Shown one piece after another: positions 46,878 to 53,881 of a DNA stretch of 64,000 nucleotides. Location of the stretch: contig NZ_JALEGV010000028.1 in the NCBI RefSeq assembly GCF_022763245.1, forward strand, positions 62,001-126,000. Reading direction: 5' to 3'. Origin of the DNA: Oricola sp. Lineage in GTDB: Bacteria; Pseudomonadota; Alphaproteobacteria; Rhizobiales; Rhizobiaceae. Made by a program: the position numbers and the translations under genes. Numbering within the stretch: the stretch's first letter is position 1; every line of letters starts with the position of its first letter. The notes beneath the pieces were generated by a model. The model had not been told where the DNA came from. It saw nothing but the letters and a program-made list of their open reading frames with translations, and did no database searches.

Positions 46878-47262
46878 TGTCAGCCGCCTTCACGCCCATT
46901 TCGTCGAGGGTTTCCTCGCAGGCGCGCATGCCGTCGACCATCAGCGGGATGCCGCAATAGGCGACCGAGTGGATGAAGAGTTCGCGCAGTTCCTCGCGGG
47001 TCGCGCCGTTGCCGACTGCGCCGCGGGTGTGGATCTTGATCTCGTGGGTGCGGCCGGTGGCGACCAGCATGGCGAGCGTCAGCATGCTGCGGGTCTTCTT
47101 GTCCAGCACCGGGCGCTGCCAGATCTCGCCGAAGCAGAAACGGGTCACGATGTCCTGGATCGGAGCCATCATGTCGCTGGCATTGTCGATGTGCTCGTCG
47201 GCGCCCTGGCGGCCAAACATGACGCGCCGCAACTCGAGGCCTTTCTGGAAATTGTCTGTCAT
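46870..47262 (-). CDS. Carboxymuconolactone decarboxylase family protein
   Basis: A 130-residue protein of the PcaC type. The typical core is SMLTLAMLVATGRTHEIKIHTRGAVGNGATREELRELFIHSVAYCGIP in pieces: LVATGRTHEIKIH, GNGATREE, HSVAYCGIP. In the protocatechuate branch PcaC decarboxylates 4-carboxymuconolactone; small relatives also act as peroxidases. The AhpD CxxC is absent, so the decarboxylase-like group is favoured. AAGGAG precedes ATG 47262. First gene of the leftward operon. Confidence 0.88.
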   Translation of the reverse strand: MTDNFQKGLELRRVMFGRQGADEHIDNASDMMAPIQDIVTRFCFGEIWQRPVLDKKTRSMLTLAMLVATGRTHEIKIHTRGAVGNGATREELRELFIHSVAYCGIPLMVDGMRACEETLDEMGVKAADND

Positions 47263-47330
47263 TGTCTTCTCCTTGATCTCCTGGCGGGAAGGACAAGACG
47301 ACAGGTCCGCAGACCGGCATGACCGGGCGG

Positions 47331-47368
47331 GGAACTGTCGCGGCAACTCCTCCCTTTGCCGCGGTTCC
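47331..47368. promoter_or_regulatory. Interrupted inverted repeat in the LysR/CMD intergenic region
   Basis: GGAAC-N4-GCGGCAA and TTGCCGC-N-GTTCC (outer 5 and inner 7 bases) face each other around 9 bases. On the minus strand it lies 69 bases before the CMD start, inside the likely leader of that operon. It could be an operator or a leader hairpin. Confidence 0.4.
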
Positions 47369-47426
47369 CCAAAGGGATACCGCTCACCAAGACCGTCGAA
47401 CAACGGGGCGCGGTCGCTTTCTGTGA

Positions 47427-47447
47427 TCGACTTTTTCGAACAGTCGA
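47427..47447. promoter_or_regulatory. Probable LysR operator
   Basis: TCGACT-N9-AGTCGA, a perfect 6-base dyad, 43 bases before the LysR start in the region shared with the CMD/TRAP/ALDH operon. It contains the T-N11-A spacing used by LysR-type regulators. Confidence 0.5.
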
Positions 47448-47489
47448 GTAAAATTGGCTCAAAGAATCTGACCGGACGGAAGGGCAGGC

Positions 47490-48407
47490 ATGAGCGGACA
47501 CATCGACCCGTTGCGCACGGATTTCCATGCGCTTCAGACGCTGGTGACGGTGCATCGCCACAGCTCGATTCGGGCTGCGGCGGACGCGCTCGGGCTGAGC
47601 CAGTCGAGCGTCAGCTACACGATCGACCGGCTGCGCGACAGTTTCGGCGATCCGCTCTTCGTGCGCCTCGGCCGCAACATCGAACCGACCGATCGCTGCA
47701 ACGCGGTCGTGAAGGGCGCGGAGGCGCTTTTGCGCGATTTCGAGGCGTTGACGATCAGCGACAGCTTCGATCCCTCGACCGCGACCGACCGGCTGGTGTT
47801 CTCGTGCAATTTCTACGAGCGGGCGACGTTCCTGCCGACGATCATGCGCCACATCAACGCCGAGGCGCCGAATGTGCGGCTGACCGTCGTGCAGGCCAAT
47901 TCCGACGGGCACCGGCAGCTGGAAGACGGCATGTGCGACGTCGTCGTCGCGCCGATGCAGTCGCATCCGTCGGGCTTCCATTTCCGGCGTCTGATCACGG
48001 AGCGCTACGCCTGCTTCGTATCGCGCAATTCGCCCTTCGCGCGGCATGGAATCACGCTGGAGGACTATGCGCATGCCCGGCATGTCGTCGTCCGGCCGTC
48101 GATCGGCTGGCGGCCCTATTTCACGGAGGTGCTGGACCGGCTCGGCGTGCCGCTCGAGGCGTGGCTCGAAGTGCCGTCATTCGCCGACATCGACAGGATC
48201 ATCGCCGACACGAATCTCGTCCTGACGGCAACGGACGGCGTGGCCCGCATCTTCCCGGATCTCGCCGTTATCCCGGCGCCGTTCCACCGCGAGTTCCCGG
48301 TCGAGATGTCCTGGGCGGGGCGCACGCACAATGCGCCCGCGCACCGGTGGTTCCGCGATCTCATCGCGCGGATCGCGGCGGACCTGAAGCCCGGGCTGCA
48401 GCAATAG
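47490..48407 (+). CDS. LysR-family transcriptional regulator
   Basis: A 305-residue LTTR with N-terminal HTH (LQTLVTVHRHSSIRAAADALGLSQSSVSYTIDRLRDSFGDPLFVR in pieces, about 14-58) and a periplasmic-binding-like effector domain. Segments FYERATFLPTIMRHI and NFDVVVAPM-type CDVVVAPMQSHPSGF are of the NodD/PcaR/NahR class. It probably activates the divergent CMD/TRAP/ALDH operon in response to an aromatic compound. Convergent with LigB, 6 bases apart. Confidence 0.9.
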   Translation: MSGHIDPLRTDFHALQTLVTVHRHSSIRAAADALGLSQSSVSYTIDRLRDSFGDPLFVRLGRNIEPTDRCNAVVKGAEALLRDFEALTISDSFDPSTATDRLVFSCNFYERATFLPTIMRHINAEAPNVRLTVVQANSDGHRQLEDGMCDVVVAPMQSHPSGFHFRRLITERYACFVSRNSPFARHGITLEDYAHARHVVVRPSIGWRPYFTEVLDRLGVPLEAWLEVPSFADIDRIIADTNLVLTATDGVARIFPDLAVIPAPFHREFPVEMSWAGRTHNAPAHRWFRDLIARIAADLKPGLQQ

Positions 48408-48413
48408 GCCCGG

Positions 48414-49256
48414 TCAGCCGGCCTTGTCGTCGAAAACGATCACGCCGCAACCGGTGATCGCCGGGAAGGTGTAATAGCGGTAGACCTCGCCGATGTCGTC
48501 CGACAGCGCGCCGCGCATCGAGAACCACAGGGCCAGTTCGGCCGCTTCCGTGCCGCCGAGCCGCATCAGCTCCTCCTGCGGCAGCGCGATCAGTTCTTCG
48601 ACATCGTCGCCGATCTTCGACAGAAACCACTCATCCAGCGTCTCGTTGGCGATGCCGAAGCGCGCGCCGGAAATCTGGTGCGACATGCCACCCGTCGAAA
48701 CGACGGCGATGCGGTCGTCGCTGCCGTCGTCCTCGAGCGCGGCGCGGATCGCCTTGCCGAGACCGTGCAGTCTCTCCGATGTCGGGATCGGGTGGCGCAC
48801 CATGTTGATGGCGATCGGCACGATCGGGGTGTCCCAGGGCGTGTCCATCACGTAAGGCAGCCAGGAATAGATGCCGTGGTCGATCGCGAGGTCCTGGCAG
48901 ACCGTCAGGTCATATCCGCCGCGCACCAGCTTGTTGGTCATGTGCCAGCCGAGATCGACATCGCCGACCAGTGACGGGAAGGGGCGGGGGCCCCAGCCTT
49001 CGTCGGCCTGGCAGAATTCCGGCGCGACGCCGATGGCGATGGTCGGATAGGCGTCGAAATCGAAATGGTTCAGGTGGTCGTTGTAGACGATCACCATCTT
49101 GTCCGGTTTGGTGTCCGCCAGCCACTGCTTCAGGCGGCGCGTCCCGTCGAACCATTTCTGCCAGCGCGGGTCGAAACCCTGCGCCATGCCCTTGTCGTAC
49201 TCGATGCCCATCGAGGGGGTGTGCGAAATCCCGAACCCGCCAATGATACGTGACAT
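48414..49256 (-). CDS. ligB: Extradiol ring-cleavage dioxygenase beta subunit (LigB-like)
   Basis: A 280-residue class III extradiol dioxygenase, non-haem Fe(II). The iron ligands of LigB are all present at nearly the same numbers: H12 (SHTPSMG), H61 (NDHLNHF) and E240 (GTEAAELALW), and the catalytic His at 193 (STGGMSHQ). It should open the ring of a catechol such as protocatechuate, gallate or a methylgallate. It pairs with the LigA gene just upstream (TGATG overlap). Last gene of a five-gene leftward operon: FAH, SnoaL-like, hydrolase, ligA, ligB. Confidence 0.9.
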   Translation of the reverse strand: MSRIIGGFGISHTPSMGIEYDKGMAQGFDPRWQKWFDGTRRLKQWLADTKPDKMVIVYNDHLNHFDFDAYPTIAIGVAPEFCQADEGWGPRPFPSLVGDVDLGWHMTNKLVRGGYDLTVCQDLAIDHGIYSWLPYVMDTPWDTPIVPIAINMVRHPIPTSERLHGLGKAIRAALEDDGSDDRIAVVSTGGMSHQISGARFGIANETLDEWFLSKIGDDVEELIALPQEELMRLGGTEAAELALWFSMRGALSDDIGEVYRYYTFPAITGCGVIVFDDKAG

Positions 49257-49633
49257 CAGTCGTCTCCTCCCGGAAGCGCGGTGACCCTGCGCGGACACAG
49301 CGCCTGAAGTTCCTCGGCGCTCATGTCGGCGTTGTGGGCGCCGATGTGCCAGAGATTCTGGCCGACGGTCGCGGCGACCTTGAGCATGGATTGCAGGTGC
49401 CCGCCCGCCTTGAGGAGGCCGGTCCAGTCACGCGCCAGGACCATGGCGACCTCTTCCTCCGACAGTCCGTAACCGGCCATGTAGCCGGTCTCGTCGGCGA
49501 GGAACGTCGTGCGGTTGTCCGGATTGCGCAGGCTCAGGCCGAACTTGGTCAGTTTGTAACCGCGCGTCGCGGCCGGCCCGTCATAGATATAGGTGCCCGG
49601 CGGGTCGAGATTGAACGGGACGGAATTGCTCAT
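49256..49633 (-). CDS. ligA: Extradiol dioxygenase alpha subunit (LigA-like)
   Basis: A 125-residue helical small subunit that closes over the LigB active site. Conserved parts: FNLDPPGTYIYDGPAATRGYKLTKFGLSLR in pieces, FLADETGYMAGYGLSEEE, and LLKAGGHLQSMLKVA. The start ATG 49633 overlaps the hydrolase stop (ATGA). Encoded as a separate protein as in LigAB, not fused as in gallate dioxygenase DesB. Confidence 0.9.
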   Translation of the reverse strand: MSNSVPFNLDPPGTYIYDGPAATRGYKLTKFGLSLRNPDNRTTFLADETGYMAGYGLSEEEVAMVLARDWTGLLKAGGHLQSMLKVAATVGQNLWHIGAHNADMSAEELQALCPRRVTALPGGDD

Positions 49634-50421
49634 GACACTTCCTCCTGTGTTGCGAGAAATTCGGCCAGCACCGCATTGAAGCGGTCCGGCAGTTCGAGAT
49701 TCAACATGTGGCCGGCCTCTTCGAAGGTGACCAGGGACGCATTGCGGATCCTGCTCGCGAGCACTGTAGCGATGTCGCGATAGCCCTTGGCATCGCGGCC
49801 GCCGCTCATGACGAGCGTTCGTGCGGTCACGGCGTCGGGGTCCTGTCCGGGCGGGCTGACGAAACGCGGGTCGGCGTTTTCCCAGTGCCAGCCGCTGTAA
49901 TCCGCGACCATCTCGCGGACGGCGGCTGCGGCTTCCGGATAATCGCCGAGCGAGGCAAACAGCGGATGGTCGAGCCAGAACGCCTTTGTCGCCTCGGCGC
50001 CGTGCGCGTCGGCATGGGCCTTCGCCGCGTCCGGCGGGCGTTCCTCCTGCCATTCGAAGCCGGGCAGTCCGGACGAGGCCAGAGCGAGTTTCGCCGCCGC
50101 ATCCGGATAGCGCGCGGCGTAGGACATGGCGATATTCGCCCCCAGCGACAGGCCGACGAGGACCGGCGATTCGAGGCCGAGCGTTTCGATCATCGCCTGC
50201 AGGTCGAGCACGTGGTCGTAAGGCTCGGCCGGCGGCGCGGAACGGCCGAAACCGCGCAGGTCGTAGGCGATGCAGCGACTGGTGTCGCGAAAGCGCTCCA
50301 TCTGCGGCGCCCACTGGCGGTGATCGAAGGAAAAGCCGTGCAGGAAGACGAGGGCAGGGCCGCTGCCTTCGTCGCGTGTCCAGAGGCGGCCGGAGCCGAT
50401 ATCGACCATGCCCTCGCTCAT
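49630..50421 (-). CDS. Alpha/beta hydrolase in the ligAB operon
   Basis: A 263-residue alpha/beta hydrolase. Oxyanion motif HGFSFDHRQW, nucleophile Ser in GLSLGANIAMS (about 91), and a C-terminal His in EEAGHMLNLELP. The fold is like meta-cleavage product or 3-oxoadipate enol-lactone hydrolases, so it may act on a lactone or ring-opened product formed after LigAB. Substrate not proven. ATGA overlaps with genes on both sides. Confidence 0.88.
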   Translation of the reverse strand: MSEGMVDIGSGRLWTRDEGSGPALVFLHGFSFDHRQWAPQMERFRDTSRCIAYDLRGFGRSAPPAEPYDHVLDLQAMIETLGLESPVLVGLSLGANIAMSYAARYPDAAAKLALASSGLPGFEWQEERPPDAAKAHADAHGAEATKAFWLDHPLFASLGDYPEAAAAVREMVADYSGWHWENADPRFVSPPGQDPDAVTARTLVMSGGRDAKGYRDIATVLASRIRNASLVTFEEAGHMLNLELPDRFNAVLAEFLATQEEVS

Positions 50422-50873
50422 GATTTCGCCGGCCCTTCCGGGCCAGAAATCTCGGCGCTGCGGAAAACCGGGTCGATCCTGCGTTCGGCGAAGCGCCAGC
50501 CCTGCGGTCCGCGTGCATAGACGTCGGTGATGTCGGCGACGAGGAACGGCTCGGCCGGCATGATCGGCAGGGCGCCGTCGCCGGCGAAGGTGAGCCAGAC
50601 CGAATAGCCCGTGGCGCGGTCCGGACCGTCGAAGGTGATCGAGAGCCCCGAATAGAGATGCCGCGACACCCGGCCGCGCGCGGCGCGGGCGGTGAAGAAT
50701 TCGGTCATTTCCGCCCGCCCGTTGAGCGCGCGAGGGCCGTTCGCGTAGCGGACGTCGTCGGTGAAGAGCGCGACGAAGCCCGTGACGTCGCCCTGGTCGA
50801 GCAACCGTCCGAAATCGTCATTGAGCGCCATGATCGCCAGCCGGTCGGCGATGCGCGTGTCGTCTGCGCTCAT
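50418..50873 (-). CDS. SnoaL/NTF2-like protein
   Basis: A 151-residue protein of the NTF2-like fold: FGRLLDQGDVTGFVALFTDDVRYANGPRALNGRAEMTEFF in pieces and GWRFAERRIDPVFR. Members are small isomerases, cyclases, or relatives of ring-hydroxylating dioxygenase beta subunits. Its place directly after an FAH gene and before the hydrolase and ligAB suggests an isomerase in the same pathway. Function unproven. Confidence 0.82.
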   Translation of the reverse strand: MSADDTRIADRLAIMALNDDFGRLLDQGDVTGFVALFTDDVRYANGPRALNGRAEMTEFFTARAARGRVSRHLYSGLSITFDGPDRATGYSVWLTFAGDGALPIMPAEPFLVADITDVYARGPQGWRFAERRIDPVFRSAEISGPEGPAKS

Positions 50874-50906
50874 GTCATTCGCCCTCCCTTGGTCTCCCGG
50901 ACGCGA

Positions 50907-51893
50907 TCACGACTGGCCGATATGGACGATCGGGTTTTCCAGCCGTCCGATGCCTTCGACGTCGATCCCGATCGTACCGGACATTTCGCCGATGAGGATG
51001 TTCTTGTGACCCCTCGGGAACCTGCCCTTACCTTTTCCAGTCGTCCCGAAGGAGATGACGTCGCCGGGTTCCAGCGTGAAATACCGGCTGGCTTCCGCCA
51101 CGCAGGCCTGGATCGAGAAACGGTAGTTGGACGTGTGGTCCTCGGCGAAGACCTCGCCGTCGATATCGGCGACAACCTTCAGGTCGTTCGGGTCGGCGAT
51201 CTCGTCGCGGGTGATCATCCACGGTCCCATCGGGCCGAAGGTGTCCGTGCCCTTGGAGCGGGTGTGGTAGACGTAATAGGCGTCGCGGTCGTCGTCGCCG
51301 TGGAGATGACGCCACTTGTAGAATTCGGGCCGCGCCATGTCCGGATCGTAGGTGATGGCGATGCTGTCCTTGCCGAATTTCAGGCCGTGGGACGTCACGT
51401 CGTTCATGATCGAATAGCCGAAGATGCAGGAGAGGGCGTCTTCCTCGCTGATGTTCTTCGTGCGCTTGCCGATGATCGCGCAGACTTCCGGCTCCGGGAT
51501 CACAGCGCCCCAGGCGGGGTCCACGCAGATCGGGTGCCCCTGGCCGGTCAGCGCCGAGGGGGGCTTCAGGAAGAAGTTCGGCACGCCCGGATCGATATGC
51601 GCCTTCCTGACCAGTTCCTTGTTGTTGAAGGCGACGCCGATGATCTTCGACGGCCGTGTCACCGGCGGGGCCCAATCGATCGGTCCGCCGACCGGCGCGA
51701 CCTTGTCGGCATGGGCGGCGACCGTTTCCCGCCAGCCGGGCTCGTCGCCTGCGGTCTCGACAAGGTCGAGGATGGTCGCCGGCGCTGCGACGCCCGCCAT
51801 CTCGCAGACCTCGGACAGGAGGCGCGGAGCGCCGTCTTCGCCCGCGACGACCGGGCAGGATTTGCCATTCAGGTTGATGGTGCCGAATTTCAT
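50907..51893 (-). CDS. Fumarylacetoacetate hydrolase family enzyme
   Basis: A 328-residue FAH-fold enzyme, longer than the one at 35265-36122 and not close to it. Key parts: IGVAFNNKELVRKAHIDPG, PEVCAIIGKRTKNISEEDALSCIFGYSIMNDVTSH in pieces, KGTDTFGPMGPWMITRDEI and PGDVISFGTTGKGKGRFPRGHKN. Probably hydrolyses a ring-opened dioxo-acid. First gene of the ligAB operon, 33 bases before SnoaL. Transcribed from the operator region shared with the IclR gene. Confidence 0.85.
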   Translation of the reverse strand: MKFGTINLNGKSCPVVAGEDGAPRLLSEVCEMAGVAAPATILDLVETAGDEPGWRETVAAHADKVAPVGGPIDWAPPVTRPSKIIGVAFNNKELVRKAHIDPGVPNFFLKPPSALTGQGHPICVDPAWGAVIPEPEVCAIIGKRTKNISEEDALSCIFGYSIMNDVTSHGLKFGKDSIAITYDPDMARPEFYKWRHLHGDDDRDAYYVYHTRSKGTDTFGPMGPWMITRDEIADPNDLKVVADIDGEVFAEDHTSNYRFSIQACVAEASRYFTLEPGDVISFGTTGKGKGRFPRGHKNILIGEMSGTIGIDVEGIGRLENPIVHIGQS

Positions 51894-52001
51894 CCGTGAG
51901 CCTCCCGAAACTCCAACCGCAGCCCATCAGGCGCGATCGCACCACAGGGCATCCGGCAAGAGACCTACATCAATTCGCGCCCGATCGTTGATGTTCACGG
52001 C

Positions 52002-52024
52002 GAAATTTCACAAAGTGAAATTTC
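52002..52024. promoter_or_regulatory. Perfect 23-base palindrome, probable IclR operator
   Basis: GAAATTTCAC (52002-52011) and GTGAAATTTC (52015-52024) match perfectly around AAA. It lies 108 bases before the FAH start and 21 bases before the IclR start, so one bound regulator can control both. GAAAxxTTTC-type dyads are known for IclR regulators such as KdgR. Confidence 0.8.
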
Positions 52025-52045
52025 TGCCATCGCCCGAGGAACCGG

Positions 52046-52855
52046 ATGACCGACGCGCCCGACTCGTTGCTGCCTGACGACATCGCCACCGAGCCCGAGG
52101 CGGAAACGGGCTCCTATGCTCCGATCAAGTCGGTCGAGAAGACCCTGCTCGTTCTGGAAGAGCTGAACCGCCATCCGGTGCGGCGCGTATCCGACATCCA
52201 TGCGGCGACGGGCATTCCGATGCCCACCCTGGTCCGCATTCTCGAGACGCTGGCTGGCGCGGGATACGTCCAGAAGATTTCGCGCTGGGCGGGCTACTGC
52301 CTGACGCACAAGGTGCTGTCGCTGTCGTCCGGTTTTCACGGGCTGCCCGAGGTGTTCAGGCCGGCGCGCGAAGCCGCGGACAGTCTGACGCGCACGCTGA
52401 AATGGCCGTCGGCCATATGCAGCTTCGACGTCGACGCGATGGTGGTCCGCTATTCCACCATTCCGGCCAGCCCGCTTTCGCACAAGCATTCCACCATCAA
52501 TCGGCGTCTCGATCTGCTGACCCGGGCGCACGGGCGCGCCTGGCTCGCCTTTTGCGAAGAGGCGGAGCGGATGCGGGTCTGGGACATGCTCGCCCGGTCA
52601 GGGCGTCATGCGGGACAGGTCGATGAGCTGCGCGGCGCGATGGAGCCGATCCTGGACGACGTCCGGCGCAAGGGATTTGCGGCGCGCGACCGGCAGACCG
52701 AGCCCGAGACGCACACGCTGGCAGCGCCCATCATCCTCGGCGGCGTGCTGATCGGCACTTTGGGCATGACCTACTTTTCCCGCTCGGTGCGCAGCTCGGC
52801 GGACATCGCCGAGCACTTGCTGTCGGCCAGCCGGCAACTGTCGAATTCGACCTAG
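52046..52855 (+). CDS. IclR-family transcriptional regulator
   Basis: A 269-residue IclR regulator: winged HTH (VEKTLLVLEELNRHPVRRVSDIHAATGIPMPTLVRILETLAGAGYVQ in pieces, about 30-80) and an effector-binding GAF-like domain. Segments WPSAICSFDVDAMVVRYST, HKHSTINRRLDLLTRAHGRAWLAF and AAPIILGGVLIGTLGMTYF are of the MhpR/PcaU type, whose ligands are aromatic acids. Probably controls the ligAB operon. Convergent with the LysR gene (4-base overlap). Confidence 0.9.
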   Translation: MTDAPDSLLPDDIATEPEAETGSYAPIKSVEKTLLVLEELNRHPVRRVSDIHAATGIPMPTLVRILETLAGAGYVQKISRWAGYCLTHKVLSLSSGFHGLPEVFRPAREAADSLTRTLKWPSAICSFDVDAMVVRYSTIPASPLSHKHSTINRRLDLLTRAHGRAWLAFCEEAERMRVWDMLARSGRHAGQVDELRGAMEPILDDVRRKGFAARDRQTEPETHTLAAPIILGGVLIGTLGMTYFSRSVRSSADIAEHLLSASRQLSNST

Positions 52856-53766
52856 GCTGCGGTCGTGCTTGTCGCGCTTGCGAGATAGTCCATGAGCGCG
52901 CGATGGCGCGCGGTGACCGGCGCGCCGGCCGGGCGCGCAAGGCCGAGGGACGTCAGCGGAATCCTGTCGTCGATTTCCAGGACGACGAGGGGCTTGCCGT
53001 CATAGGTCATCGGCGACAGCGGGCGCTGGAAGAGGACGCCGTAGCCCAGTCCCCGCGCCACGAGGCAGCGCACGAGCTCGAAATTCGTCGTGGTGTGGCC
53101 GATGAGCGGCTTCAGCTTGAGCGCGTTGAAGATGTGCTCGGTATTGGGCCGCGACGGATCCACGTCGAGCAGGATCATCGGCTCCGACACCAGTTCGCCG
53201 AGATGGACGCTTTTGCGGCCGGCGAGCGGGTGGTCGGGTGCGACCATCACATAGGGCCGCACCTCCGTCAGCGGGTCGAAAGCGAGCTGAGGCGGCACGT
53301 CGGTGTCGTAGAGAAGCGCGGCGTCGATCCGGCCCTGCAGCAGCATTTCCGCAAGCTCGGGCGCCGCGGCTTCGGTCAGGTCGAGCTCGAGTTCCGGATG
53401 CCTGCGCTGGAACACTTCCATGATCCCCGGCAGCAGGAAGGGCGTCAGCGTCGAGAAGCAGCCGATAGCGAAGCGGCCGCTCAGGCTGGACGACGCCTGC
53501 CAGGCGTTCTCGGCGAGCGATTCGGCGCCCTGCAGCACCAGCCTCGCATGGGACAGGAGGCGCGCGCCCGCCGGCGTCAGCATGACGCCCTTGCCCTTGC
53601 GGCGCACGAAGAGTTGCAGCCGCAGATGCTGTTCCAGTTCATCGACCGCCAGCGCCAGCGCCGACGCGCTGACCAGGCACCGTTGCGCGGCCGCGGCAAG
53701 CGAGCCTTCGCTGGCGATCGCGTTGAAATATTCCAGCTGCCTGATCGTGAAGGGGATCGAAGCCAT
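52852..53766 (-). CDS. LysR-family transcriptional regulator
   Basis: A 304-residue LTTR with HTH in FTIRQLEYFNAIASEGSLAAAAQRCLVSASALALAVDELEQHL (pieces, about 6-48) and an effector domain. Divergent from the LigM-like gene, so it is the likely regulator of that gene. A perfect palindrome at 53796-53807 lies between them. Confidence 0.9.
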   Translation of the reverse strand: MASIPFTIRQLEYFNAIASEGSLAAAAQRCLVSASALALAVDELEQHLRLQLFVRRKGKGVMLTPAGARLLSHARLVLQGAESLAENAWQASSSLSGRFAIGCFSTLTPFLLPGIMEVFQRRHPELELDLTEAAAPELAEMLLQGRIDAALLYDTDVPPQLAFDPLTEVRPYVMVAPDHPLAGRKSVHLGELVSEPMILLDVDPSRPNTEHIFNALKLKPLIGHTTTNFELVRCLVARGLGYGVLFQRPLSPMTYDGKPLVVLEIDDRIPLTSLGLARPAGAPVTARHRALMDYLASATSTTAA

Positions 53767-53795
53767 CCACAGAAATCCTTGGGTGTTTCATCTTA

Positions 53796-53807
53796 AAAAC
53801 ATGTTTT
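53796..53807. promoter_or_regulatory. Palindrome between the LysR and LigM-like genes
   Basis: AAAACATGTTTT, a perfect 12-base palindrome 29 bases before the LysR start and 75 before the LigM-like start. Likely a binding site for the LysR regulator or part of the promoter. Confidence 0.5.
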
Positions 53808-53881
53808 ACAAACTTGATGCGGGGGTCAAGACTGCCGCCCGACCAATCGGTCTCAGGCCAATGCAAGGGGAGGAACCAGTC

